In this document: positions 24,311-32,364 of the stretch, piece by piece
Layout: the number at the start of each line of letters is the position of its first letter
How positions within the stretch are numbered: position 1 is the stretch's first letter
Source: Alloactinosynnema sp. L-07
GTDB lineage: Bacteria; Actinomycetota; Actinomycetes; Mycobacteriales; Pseudonocardiaceae
Length of the DNA: 64,000 nucleotides
Assembly: GCF_900070365.1 (NCBI RefSeq)
Contig: NZ_LN850107.1
Span: 6,820,001 to 6,884,000, forward strand
Direction of reading: 5' to 3'
The notes under the pieces: model-generated
Told to the model about the DNA's origin: nothing
Databases searched by the model: none
Seen by the model: only the letters and a program-made list of their open reading frames with translations
Translations under genes and position numbers: made by a program

Positions 24311-25387
24311 CTAAAGCCATCGGTTCTTGCGGAAGATTCGATACAGCATCAGACACGCAACGAAGATCACGATCATGACCAGCGGATAGCCGAACTTCCA
24401 CTTCAGTTCCGGCATATAGTCGAAGTTCATGCCGTAGACGCCGACGACCATGGTCGGGACGGCGATGATCGCCGCCCATGACGTGATCTTGCGCATGTCG
24501 GAGTTCTGCTGGAGTGTGATCTTCGCCAGCGTGGCGTCCAGCAGCGTCGTGAGCAACTCGTCGAATGCGGAGACGCGCTCGGACACCGTGGTCAGGTGGT
24601 CGTCGACGTCGCGGAAGTAGGACCGCACCTCGTCGGGGATCAGCGGCGAGCAGCCCTCGGCCAGCCGCCGCAGCGGGTTGGCCAGCGGCATGACCGCGCG
24701 CCGCAATTCGAGGATCTCCCGTTTCACCAGATACATCTGTTCGGCGCTGATCGGGCTGCGCGGGGCGAACACGGCCTTCTCGATCAGGTCGATGTCGGTC
24801 TCGAAGGCCTCACTCACCGCGAGGTAGCTGTCGACGATCAGGTCGGCGATGCCGTGCAGCACCGCGGCGGGGCCCGCGCTGAGCCGTTCCGGTGCCAACT
24901 CCAGCCGCTCGCGCAGCTCGTGCAGGCCGGAATGCTTGCCGTGGCGGACGGTCACGATGTAGTCCTTGCCAAGGAACGCCATGATCTCGCCGGTCTCGAC
25001 GATCTCGTTGGCGGTCGTGGGGGACTCGTGCTCGACGTAGCGGACCGTCTTGAGCACGACGAACAGGTTGTCCTCGTACCGGTCCAGCTTGGGCCGCTGG
25101 TGGGCGTGCACGGCGTCCTCGACGGCCAGCTCGTGCAGCCCGAAGGTCTCGGCGACGCCCTGGATCTGCTCGGCGTCGGGCTCGTGCAAGCCGATCCAGA
25201 CGAAGCCCTCGTCCCGCTCGCGCACCTCGGCGACGGCGTCGGTGTGCGACCAGCGTCCGGGCAGCCGCTTGCCATCGATGTACACGGCGCAGTCGACTAC
25301 ATAGGCCGACAGCGGAACCGGGATCGGCGGCAGCGTTCTTGCGGGCGGGCGGTTCTTCCGGCCACCGAGCGAGGGAATGGCGGGCAT
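24311..25387 (-). CDS. corA: CorA magnesium/cobalt transporter
   Basis: 358 residues with a large N-terminal cytoplasmic funnel domain, a long stalk helix and two C-terminal membrane helices. The signature Y-G-M-N (about 318-321) closes the first helix and is followed by a loop rich in MPEL, then the second helix and a basic RKNR tail. It forms a homopentameric Mg2+ channel in the cytoplasmic membrane. ATG at 25387. The corresponding M. tuberculosis gene is Rv1239c, which closes the same syntenic block. Confidence 0.94.
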   Translation of the reverse strand: MPAIPSLGGRKNRPPARTLPPIPVPLSAYVVDCAVYIDGKRLPGRWSHTDAVAEVRERDEGFVWIGLHEPDAEQIQGVAETFGLHELAVEDAVHAHQRPKLDRYEDNLFVVLKTVRYVEHESPTTANEIVETGEIMAFLGKDYIVTVRHGKHSGLHELRERLELAPERLSAGPAAVLHGIADLIVDSYLAVSEAFETDIDLIEKAVFAPRSPISAEQMYLVKREILELRRAVMPLANPLRRLAEGCSPLIPDEVRSYFRDVDDHLTTVSERVSAFDELLTTLLDATLAKITLQQNSDMRKITSWAAIIAVPTMVVGVYGMNFDYMPELKWKFGYPLVMIVIFVACLMLYRIFRKNRWL

Positions 25388-25759
25388 CGGGTCTCCAGGT
25401 GCTCCCGTCGCTGCGCGACGGACCGGACGACCTCGAAGCGGCCGAGCCGGCGAACGGAGCGTCCCTGCCGGACCCGCGGAACCCGCTGACGGCTAGCGGC
25501 GGATTCCTCCGGAGGGGACGCGGGTACTACTGCAACCTGTCGCGGTGTTATGACCATGCGGGTCGCCCATGTGCGTCCTCACCTCCTCTGGCCGTGGCGG
25601 CCGGGCCCATGCCCGCGCTCACCAGGGGGACAGCGTACTCCTCGACGGCGGTTACCCCGTCCTCGGGCGCGCGGTGCACTCCCTCACACATCGGTTGCAC
25701 GGGCCGCCCTGGGGCCGTACACAGATCTCCTACCCGCCGGTCACTTACTTGGAGGAACA
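25388..25759. other. Divergent intergenic region between corA and the MaoC gene
   Basis: The 372 bases have no convincing gene on either strand. On the minus strand the first 130 bases upstream of corA contain several small inverted repeats (for instance CCTCCGGAGG near 25510 and CCGCT/AGCGG arms near 25485-25501), a possible structured leader. I could not match it to a known Mg2+ riboswitch. The last bases hold GGAGG for the MaoC gene. Confidence 0.5.
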
Positions 25760-26263
25760 GTGCAGTTCGGTCGCTACTACGAGGAGTTCGAGGTCGGCGC
25801 GGTCTACAAGCACTGGCCTGGCAAGACGGTGACCGAGTACGACGACCACCTGTTCTGCCTGATCACGATGAACCACCACCCGCTGCACATGGACGTCAAC
25901 TACGCCGAGAACACCACCGATTTCGGCAAGAACGTCGTGGTGGGCAACTACATCTACTCGCTGCTGCTCGGCATGTCGGTGCCGGACGTGTCCGGCAAGG
26001 CGATCGCCAACCTGGAGGTCGAGTCGCTGCGCCACGTGAAGCCCACCTTCCACGGTGACACGATCTACGGCGAGACCGAAGTGCTCGACAAGACGCCGTC
26101 GAAGTCCAAGGATGACCGGGGCGTGGTCTACGTGGAGACCCGTGGCTACAAGCAGGACGGGACGATCGTTTGCGTCTTCCGTCGCAAGGTGATGGTCCCC
26201 AAGCAGTCCTATGGTGAGGCGCGCGGCGGCGAGCAGCCGGGTCGCCCCGAACCTAAGGCCTAG
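25760..26263 (+). CDS. MaoC-family hydratase
   Basis: 167 residues with a single hot-dog fold MaoC domain: YYEEFEVGAVYKHWPGKTVTEYDDHLFCLITMNHHPLHMD, GNYIYSLLLGM and an R-H-V-K-P-T-F-H-GDT segment. The D/N and H of the NHHPLHMD-type motif are the hydratase residues. Mesaconyl-CoA hydratase and Rv2499c-type leucine-pathway proteins look like this, so with the lyases (9782-11747) and dehydrogenase (14227) it may serve C5 acyl-CoA metabolism (inference). GTG start with GGAGGAA directly upstream; 19 bases separate it from DUF2332. Confidence 0.86.
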   Translation: MQFGRYYEEFEVGAVYKHWPGKTVTEYDDHLFCLITMNHHPLHMDVNYAENTTDFGKNVVVGNYIYSLLLGMSVPDVSGKAIANLEVESLRHVKPTFHGDTIYGETEVLDKTPSKSKDDRGVVYVETRGYKQDGTIVCVFRRKVMVPKQSYGEARGGEQPGRPEPKA

Positions 26264-26282
26264 TACAGACGGAGGAAGCGTC

Positions 26283-27395
26283 GTGACCGTGCCCCTGGAC
26301 GAGATCAGGCAGCGGTTGCGGCGGTTCGCCGAGATCGAGGCCGCGGGGGTGTCGCCGCTCTACGCGCACCTGGCCACCCGCGTCGCCGAGGACGACGACG
26401 TCGCCGGGCTGCTTGCCGCGGCGCAGCCCGGCTTCGGCCACCCGACGCTGCTGCTGGCCGCGGTGCACCGGGCGCTGCAGTCCGACCCGTTCCACGAACT
26501 GGTGAACTACTACCCATCGATGGGCGGGACCTACGGCGTTGACGCGGGCACGTGGCCGCTGTTCCGGTCCTTCGTGCTGGACCGAGCCGACAAGATCCGC
26601 GCCCTGGTCGCGTCCCACACCACCCAGACCAACGAGGTCCGCCGCGCCGCGCAGCTCTACCCGGCCGTCGCGTCGGTCGCCAAGCAGGTCAAGGGGCCGG
26701 TCGGCCTGCTGGAGGTCGGCTGCAGCGCGGGCCTGCTGCTCGACCTCGACCGCTACGGCTACCGCTACCAGACCGAGCAGGCGGGCCAGGTCGTCGCGGG
26801 CCCGGCGAAGACCGCGCTGGGCCTGCACTGCGCGTTGGAGCTGGCCCCCGGCGCGAGCCTGCCCGCGATCCCCAAGAAGCTCGCCGTGGCGGCCAAGGTC
26901 GGTCTCGACCGGGCGCCGGTGGATCTGGCCGACGAGGACGCCGCGGCGTGGCTGGAGGCGTGCATCTGGGCCGACCAGCCCGAGCGGCAGCGGCTGTTCA
27001 GCACGGCGGCGGCGATGCAGCAGAAGAACCCGCCGGAGCTGGTCGCGGGCGACGCCGTGGCCGACCTGCCCGGCGCGGCGGCCAAGGTGCCCGTCGACGT
27101 GCCGCTCGTGGTCATCACCAGCCGCGTCCTGTGCTACCTGCCCGAGGAGGCCCAGCGGGCCTTCATCGACGCCATGGGCGCGCTCGCCGAGACCCGCCCG
27201 CTGTGGTGGGTGAGCATCGAGTCCTACGCCGCCGGACTGGCCCACGTGCTGCCCGGCCGCGATGACCTCGTCACCGCGCAGAGTGAATCCGACATCCATG
27301 TTCTCGGGCTGGCGACCTGGGTCGCGGGCACCCCGCAGGCCTTCGCGCTGGCCCGTGCCAGCGCCCATGGTGAACGTTTGCTTTGGCTAGCCTGA
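26283..27395 (+). CDS. DUF2332 family protein
   Basis: 370 residues. Family traits seen: an N-terminal YAHLATRVAEDDDVAGLL, a PTLLLAAVHRAL helix, then GLLEVGCSAGLLLDLDRYGY, resembling the SAM-binding loop of methyltransferases, and VVITSRVLCYLP further on. This suggests a methyltransferase-like fold, though no reaction is known. GTG at 26283 follows GGAGGAAGCGTC. It ends 6 bases from the convergent Nudix gene. Confidence 0.84.
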   Translation: MTVPLDEIRQRLRRFAEIEAAGVSPLYAHLATRVAEDDDVAGLLAAAQPGFGHPTLLLAAVHRALQSDPFHELVNYYPSMGGTYGVDAGTWPLFRSFVLDRADKIRALVASHTTQTNEVRRAAQLYPAVASVAKQVKGPVGLLEVGCSAGLLLDLDRYGYRYQTEQAGQVVAGPAKTALGLHCALELAPGASLPAIPKKLAVAAKVGLDRAPVDLADEDAAAWLEACIWADQPERQRLFSTAAAMQQKNPPELVAGDAVADLPGAAAKVPVDVPLVVITSRVLCYLPEEAQRAFIDAMGALAETRPLWWVSIESYAAGLAHVLPGRDDLVTAQSESDIHVLGLATWVAGTPQAFALARASAHGERLLWLA

Positions 27396-27401
27396 CCTGC
27401 G

Positions 27402-27824
27402 TCAACGGGGGAGCACGCCCCATTCGCTCAAGGTTGGCGCAAGCAGGTCGGCGAGGTTGTTACCGGCTTCCAATGTGGCGAACGTCGCATGATCCACAAA
27501 CCGCGCGTCCAGTGCGTCGTCACCGGCTCGAATATCACCGTCGGTAACCGTGCAGGCGTAGTCATAGATCACGTAGACCCCCTTGGGTGCAACGCGCTCG
27601 ACTACGCCGATCAGGTCCCCGACATCGACCGTCAACCCGGTCTCCTCCTGGAGTTCACGTATCAGCGCGACCTCGTCCGACTCCCCAGGTTCGACCTTCC
27701 CGCCAGGTAGGGACCACAGTCCGCGGCCGGGCTCGTTGGCCCGCCGGATCAGCAGCAGGCGCCCGAAGCTGTCACGGACGACCCCGCCGACACACCGGAT
27801 TCTCCCGTTCGGCCCAGTGCTCAT
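27402..27824 (-). CDS. Nudix hydrolase
   Basis: 140 residues with a complete Nudix box: GGKVEPGESDEVALIRELQEETGL, giving the GX5EX7REUXEEXGU pattern that binds Mg2+. The N-terminus IRCVGGVVRDSFGRLLLIRRANEPGRGLWSLPGG is typical of MutT/NUDT-like enzymes removing oxidised or waste nucleotides. Substrate is not predictable. ATG at 27824; the longer open frame upstream is not needed. Confidence 0.9.
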   Translation of the reverse strand: MSTGPNGRIRCVGGVVRDSFGRLLLIRRANEPGRGLWSLPGGKVEPGESDEVALIRELQEETGLTVDVGDLIGVVERVAPKGVYVIYDYACTVTDGDIRAGDDALDARFVDHATFATLEAGNNLADLLAPTLSEWGVLPR

Positions 27825-27968
27825 AGCTACCCAGCGTAGTCGTAGTTCTTCGGTAACGCTGCGCGTTGACCCAAGCGCGGTACTCCCCTCCCCATGGGTT
27901 GGCCGGTGCGGTACAACGGTTTTCAACAGCGCCACACCGGGTGCGGGATGGGAACGGGGTAGATCGCA

Positions 27969-28133
27969 GTGGACGTCAAGAAGGTCTTGATCTTGACTGG
28001 GGCAGCGTTGCTCGTCTTCTTCCTGGTGACGCAACCCGTGCAGTCGGCGGGCATCGTGAACTCGATCATCACGACGCTGCGCGAGGGTGCCGAAGCGGTC
28101 ATCACCTTCGTGTCGACTGTTTTCAAGGGCTGA
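27969..28133 (+). CDS. Small membrane protein (54 residues)
   Basis: A GTG-initiated frame encodes a basic start (DVKKVLILTG), one hydrophobic helix (about 6-21) and an amphipathic C-terminal half with two Thr/Val/Ile-rich segments ending TVFKG. It lies 18 bases before the PH-domain membrane protein on the same strand. Coding-like third-position composition and spacing make it likely real. No family recognised. Confidence 0.5.
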   Translation: MDVKKVLILTGAALLVFFLVTQPVQSAGIVNSIITTLREGAEAVITFVSTVFKG

Positions 28134-28151
28134 GGCGAGTAGCGTCAAGCT

Positions 28152-28718
28152 ATGTTCGCGCCCAGAGACCCAGACGAGTACTTGCTGGACTCCGAACGCC
28201 GGGTCATCCGGGTGCGCAGGCACTGGGCGTCCCTGGCCTGGGAGGTCTTCGAGGCAGTCGCGCTCCTAGCGGTCTGCGTGATGGTCTCCTACCTGCTGCC
28301 CCCCGGGCAGTGGCTCATGCAGAACCTGCTGTGGTACGTCGCCTTGGCGGTGGTCCTGCGGTTCACCTACCAGGTCATCGACTGGTGGGTGGAGCGCATC
28401 GTGGTGACCGACAAGCGGTTCATGATGACCACGGGCGTGATCACCATCAAGGTGCTGATGATGCCGATCGGCAAGGTCACCGACCTGACGTTCAAGCGCA
28501 CGGCGATGGGCCGAATGCTCGGCTACGGCACACTGATCGTGGAGTCGGCGGGCCAGATCCAGGCCCTGAACAAGATCGACTTTCTGCCGCACCCGGACCA
28601 GGTCAACGACGCGATCTCCGAGCTGGTGTTCGGCGACAAGAAGGCCGCGGCCGAGCGCTTCTCGATGATCAAGGCGCAGCGGATGGCACAGGGCAAGCGC
28701 AAGGCCGTTAAAGGGTGA
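28152..28718 (+). CDS. bPH2 (bacterial PH) domain membrane protein
   Basis: 188 residues. Two membrane helices (about 33-52 and 58-76) precede a bacterial PH domain: VVTDKRFMMTTGVITIKVLMMPIGKVTDLTFKRT, then GYGTLIVESAGQIQAL and a C-terminal helix with basic tail. YdbS-like proteins of this type are membrane-anchored and of unknown function. It sits between the small membrane protein and the PHP gene on the same strand. Confidence 0.88.
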   Translation: MFAPRDPDEYLLDSERRVIRVRRHWASLAWEVFEAVALLAVCVMVSYLLPPGQWLMQNLLWYVALAVVLRFTYQVIDWWVERIVVTDKRFMMTTGVITIKVLMMPIGKVTDLTFKRTAMGRMLGYGTLIVESAGQIQALNKIDFLPHPDQVNDAISELVFGDKKAAAERFSMIKAQRMAQGKRKAVKG

Positions 28719-28745
28719 TGCGGGTCATCGTCCACACTGAACAAG

Positions 28746-29606
28746 GTGCGGATCGACCTTCACTGCCATTCCACTGCCTCCGACGGCACGGACAGCCCCG
28801 CTGAGCTGGTGCTGAACGCACGGCGAGCTGGGCTCGACGTCGTCGCGATCACCGACCACGACACCACCGGCGGCTGGGCCGCGGCCGCCGCCGCCCTGCC
28901 ACCCGGGCTGCGCCTGGTGCGCGGCGCGGAGCTGACGACGGTGTCCGAGGACGGGCGCGGCGGGCACTGCACCGTCCACCTGCTGGCCTACCTGTTCGAT
29001 CCCGAATCGGACGCGGTCGCCGCCGAGTACGCCAACACCCGGGCCGAGCGGCGCAACCGGCTGCGGATCATGGCGGGCCGGATGGCAGCCGACGGCTACC
29101 CGGTCGACGCCGAGACGCTGCTGGCGGGCATCCCCGACGACGTCCCGGCGGGCAGGCCGCACCTGGCGCAGGCGCTGATGCGCGCGGGCGTGGTCGGCTC
29201 GGTCACCGAGGCGTTCACCGAACTGCTCCACGGCCGCAACAACTACTACGTGCCCAGCAAGAAGACCCTGGTTCGGGACGCGATCTCGATGATCAAGGCG
29301 GCGGGTGGGGTCACGGTCCTGGCGCACGGCTTCGCCCACCAGCGGGGTCCGACGATCAACGGCAAGGTGATCGAGGACCTGGCCGCGTGCGGGCTCGACG
29401 GGGTGGAGATCGACCATCCGGACCACGACGAGGCCGCGCGGTCCGACCTGCGCGCGCTGGCGCGGCGGCTGGACCTGCTGGTGACCGGGTCCAGCGACTA
29501 CCACGGCACCAACAAGACCATCGCCCTCGGTGCGGAGACCACGTCTCCGGAGATGCTCGACGCCATCGCCGAGCGCGCCACCGGCGCCGAGATCCTGGAA
29601 GCGTGA
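28746..29606 (+). CDS. PHP-domain metal-dependent phosphoesterase
   Basis: 286 residues of the YciV/RNase AM type. Metal ligands are visible: H-C-H (IDLHCHSTASDG), ITDHDTTGG, a central Glu region (RGAELTT), and late HGFAHQRG and a GSSDYHG motif. Relatives hydrolyse 3',5'-bisphosphonucleotides and trim short RNAs from the 5' end. GTG start at 28746. Its TGA shares a base with the ATG of the MarC gene. Confidence 0.9.
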   Translation: MRIDLHCHSTASDGTDSPAELVLNARRAGLDVVAITDHDTTGGWAAAAAALPPGLRLVRGAELTTVSEDGRGGHCTVHLLAYLFDPESDAVAAEYANTRAERRNRLRIMAGRMAADGYPVDAETLLAGIPDDVPAGRPHLAQALMRAGVVGSVTEAFTELLHGRNNYYVPSKKTLVRDAISMIKAAGGVTVLAHGFAHQRGPTINGKVIEDLAACGLDGVEIDHPDHDEAARSDLRALARRLDLLVTGSSDYHGTNKTIALGAETTSPEMLDAIAERATGAEILEA

Positions 29607-30229
29607 TGGCCGACCTGTTCGACGTTCGGATCTTCATGGCCGCGATGATCACGCTCGTCGTGATCATGGACCCGCCGGGCACGATCCCGGTGTTCCTCAG
29701 CCTCACCGGCCGCAAGTCCAAGGCGGCGCGCTCGCGGGCGGCGCGGCAGGCGGTGCTGGTGTCGCTCGGCGTGATCAGCCTGTTCGCCATCGGCGGCGAG
29801 GCGATCCTGTCGTACCTGCACATCGGCATCCCCGCGCTGCAGGGCGCGGGCGGCTTGCTGCTGCTGCTGATCGCGCTCGACCTGCTGACCGGGCGCGGGC
29901 ACGCCGAGCCGGAGGCGGTCGAGGACGTCAACGTCGCGCTGGTGCCGCTGGGCACCCCGCTGCTGGCCGGGCCCGGTGCCATCGCCGCCACGATCGTCTT
30001 CGTGCGCCAGGCCGACGGGCACGCCGGGTCCTACATCGCGCTGGGCGCGGCGATCCTGGCGGTGCACCTGTTCCTGTGGCTGTGCCTGCGCTACTCGGGC
30101 GTGGTGATCCGGGTGATCAAGGACAGTGGGATCACGCTGCTGGCCAAGATCGCTGGCCTGCTGCTCGCGGCGATCGCGGTGCAGCTCATCGCGGACTCGG
30201 TGCGGGGCTTCATTTCCGGTTCTGGCTGA
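29606..30229 (+). CDS. MarC-family integral membrane protein
   Basis: 207 residues, six predicted membrane helices. Family motifs: MDPPGTIPVFLSLT near the N-terminus and PLGTPLLAGPGAIAATIVF in the middle. Despite the name the family is not linked to multidrug resistance; transport of small metabolites is suspected. TGATG overlap with the PHP gene, and its 3' end overlaps the convergent arsenate reductase-like gene by 20 bases. Confidence 0.88.
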   Translation: MADLFDVRIFMAAMITLVVIMDPPGTIPVFLSLTGRKSKAARSRAARQAVLVSLGVISLFAIGGEAILSYLHIGIPALQGAGGLLLLLIALDLLTGRGHAEPEAVEDVNVALVPLGTPLLAGPGAIAATIVFVRQADGHAGSYIALGAAILAVHLFLWLCLRYSGVVIRVIKDSGITLLAKIAGLLLAAIAVQLIADSVRGFISGSG

Positions 30230-30560
30230 TCAGCGCGTCCAAGGCTTCCTGGCTGCGCACGATCGCGGCGTGGCCGTCGTCGTGGATGACGATGGGTCGC
30301 TCGATGAGCGAGGGGTTGGCGGCCAGCACGTCGATCCACTTCGTGCGCTCGCGTGGCAGGTCGGCCAGGCCGAGTTCCTTGGCCAGCGGCTCCTTGAGCC
30401 GGGTGATGTCCCAGGGCTGCAGGTCGAGCTTGACCAGCACCTGCTCCAGTTCGGCCGCGGTGGGCGGCTCGTCGAGGTAGCGGCGGACGGTGACCGAACC
30501 GTCGAGCACCTCGAGTGCGGCCCTGGACTTGGTGCAGCGCGGGTTGTGCCAGATCTCCAT
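30210..30560 (-). CDS. ArsC/Spx-family arsenate reductase-like protein
   Basis: 116 residues with thioredoxin-like fold. The active-site Cys is in IWHNPRCTKSR near the N-terminus, and the family segment LPRERTKWIDVLAANPSLIERPIVI is present, ending QEALDALI. It would reduce arsenate with glutaredoxin or mycoredoxin help, or be a YffB-like protein; no ars genes are adjacent. ATG at 30560 was taken because it starts right at the fold; the frame is open for another 22 codons upstream. Confidence 0.88.
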   Translation of the reverse strand: MEIWHNPRCTKSRAALEVLDGSVTVRRYLDEPPTAAELEQVLVKLDLQPWDITRLKEPLAKELGLADLPRERTKWIDVLAANPSLIERPIVIHDDGHAAIVRSQEALDALISQNRK

Positions 30561-30616
30561 GCCACTGATTGTGCCCGGCGCCGGGAGTGTCGGTGCCACT
30601 GCGTACGGTGGGCACC

Positions 30617-31450
30617 GTGCAGGCACAGCTTGGTTTCGACAGCATGCCGCGGAAGCTCATCAAGGTGACCCCGTCGCGGCTCTCGGTGTGGGCGGACTGC
30701 CCACGCCGGTTCCGCATGGCCTACCTCGACCGCCCCACCCCGCCGCGCGGCGGGCCGTGGGCGCACAGCACCCTCGGCGCCGTGGTCCACAACGCGCTCA
30801 AGGCGCTGTTCGACCTCCCGGCCGCCAAGCGCACCCCCGACGTCGCGGCGTCGCTGGTCGACACGCACTGGAAGGACGACGGCTTCGCGGGCGCCGAGCA
30901 GGCGGCCACGTTCCGCGAGCGGGCCGCGGGCTGGGTCCACGACTACGTCGCCGAACTCGCCGTCGACCACGAACCCGTCGGCCTGGAGCGCTGGGTGTCC
31001 GCGCCGGTCGGCACGATCGTCGCCGAGGGCCGGGTCGACCGGATCGACCAGCGCGACGGCGAACTGGTGATCGTCGACTACAAGACCGGCCGCCACGCGC
31101 TGACCACCGATGACGCTCGCGGCTCGCAGGCACTTGCCCTGTACGTGCTGGCCGCCCGCCGCACCCTGCGCAGGCCGTGCACGAAGGTCGAACTGCACCA
31201 CCTGCCTTCTGGCACGGTGTCGTCCTGGGAGCACACCGACGAGTCCCTGGCCCGCCACCTGAAACGCGCCGAGGAGTCCGCCGACGAGTTCCAACTCGCC
31301 ATCGACACCATGAAGGCGGGCGGCGACCCGGAGGTGCTGTTCCCACCGGCGCCGGGCAGGCAGTGCTCGTGGTGCGACTTCCGCCGCAACTGCGACGAGG
31401 GCAAGGCCGCAGGCCCGCAGCTGGAACCGTGGGCGATGCTGGCCCCGTGA
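30617..31450 (+). CDS. RecB/AddB-like PD-(D/E)XK nuclease with Fe-S cluster motif
   Basis: 277 residues from GTG 30617 (ATG at 30644 possible). Motifs in order: SPSRLSVWADCPRRF-type start (VTPSRLSVWADCPRRF), LGAVVHNAL helix, EGRVDRID, LVIVDYKTG (the D...DYK nuclease core) and QCSWCDFRRNC. The early Cys plus C-x2-C-x5-C at the end match the 4Fe-4S clamp of AddB/Dna2-type nucleases. Stand-alone, no helicase domain; likely acts in DNA repair. Stop overlaps the next gene's GTG (GTGA). Confidence 0.85.
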   Translation: MQAQLGFDSMPRKLIKVTPSRLSVWADCPRRFRMAYLDRPTPPRGGPWAHSTLGAVVHNALKALFDLPAAKRTPDVAASLVDTHWKDDGFAGAEQAATFRERAAGWVHDYVAELAVDHEPVGLERWVSAPVGTIVAEGRVDRIDQRDGELVIVDYKTGRHALTTDDARGSQALALYVLAARRTLRRPCTKVELHHLPSGTVSSWEHTDESLARHLKRAEESADEFQLAIDTMKAGGDPEVLFPPAPGRQCSWCDFRRNCDEGKAAGPQLEPWAMLAP

Positions 31451-32364
31451 CTGGTCCCACCGAACGCTTCCCCGACGCGGGCTCCTCGGAGGCCCACACC
31501 ACCAGGCCGCCAGCCGACCCGGCAGGCCAGCCCGCAACGCCGCCACCCGCGCCGAGCCCCGGCGCCGCTGACAACTCCAGCCAGGCGACCGCGGCGATGC
31601 CCGTACGCGGCGATCTCGGCGCGACCGACGGCTCTGGCCGCCCGACCGACCTGGCAGGCCACCCCGCCACGCCGCTACCCGCGCCGGGCCCCGGCGCGGC
31701 TGACAGGTCCAGCCAGGTGACCGCGGCGATGCCTGTGCGCGGCGATCTGGGTGGGGCTGATGGTGCTGGCCTGCCGACTGCGGCGGTGCCTGGGCGCGGC
31801 GGCCTGGGTGGGGCTGATGGTGCAGGCCAGCTGACTGCGGCGGTGCCCGTGCGCGGTGATCTCGGTAGGGCGGATGGTGCTGGCGAGCGGACTGCGGCGG
31901 CGCCCGTGCGCGGCGATCTCGGCGCGATTGACGGCCCTGGCCGGCGGGCAGCGGCGGTGCGGGGTGGCGATCAAGGCGTGGCCGGTGGTTCGGATCAGGC
32001 GTTTGTGCGGGGTGGCGGGCTAGGCGGTGGCCGTCAGGCGACGGCGCCGATGGCTTTGCCATCCAACCCGGCCGCCGCGGAGGTGCCGCCTGGACGTGCG
32101 GGGTTCTGGCGAGAGGTGTCCGGGGCGCTGTCGCTCGGGATGTGCGTTCTTGCCCTCGTGGTCATCGGCATACAGATCCTGGCCTGGACCAAGGGCATGC
32201 CCGGTCCGGGCGTCCTGATCGTGCTCGGCCACGTCACCGCCGCCGTGTCAGCCGTGTTGCTCCAACGGATCGCGGACCGCCGGGCGGGCAGGCGTGGTCT
32301 GGCGCCCGTGTTCCTCGTCATCGCGCTCACGGCCGCGTCGGTCTGGACGTTCTGGCTGGCTTAG
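31447..32364 (+). CDS. Membrane protein with long disordered repeat-rich N-terminus
   Basis: 305 residues. The first ~195 residues are Pro/Ala/Gly-rich and built of degenerate units of about 20 residues around PVRGDLGxxDGxG.xTAA, five or more copies (60-bp DNA period), preceded by two copies of a longer 46-residue unit. Three hydrophobic segments (about 225-245, 255-272, 288-304) form the C-terminal membrane domain. No family recognised; only the membrane part looks conserved. Its stop overlaps the stop of the convergent hydrolase. Confidence 0.6.
   Translation: MTGPTERFPDAGSSEAHTTRPPADPAGQPATPPPAPSPGAADNSSQATAAMPVRGDLGATDGSGRPTDLAGHPATPLPAPGPGAADRSSQVTAAMPVRGDLGGADGAGLPTAAVPGRGGLGGADGAGQLTAAVPVRGDLGRADGAGERTAAAPVRGDLGAIDGPGRRAAAVRGGDQGVAGGSDQAFVRGGGLGGGRQATAPMALPSNPAAAEVPPGRAGFWREVSGALSLGMCVLALVVIGIQILAWTKGMPGPGVLIVLGHVTAAVSAVLLQRIADRRAGRRGLAPVFLVIALTAASVWTFWLA

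Noticed and set aside
25388..25759. Mg2+ riboswitch upstream of corA
   Set aside because: Small hairpins exist, but no M-box or ydaO-type conserved core could be matched by eye.
25550..25759. Extended N-terminus of the MaoC protein
   Set aside because: The hot-dog fold begins at GTG 25760 with GGAGGAA just upstream; the extension is Arg/Pro-rich noise.
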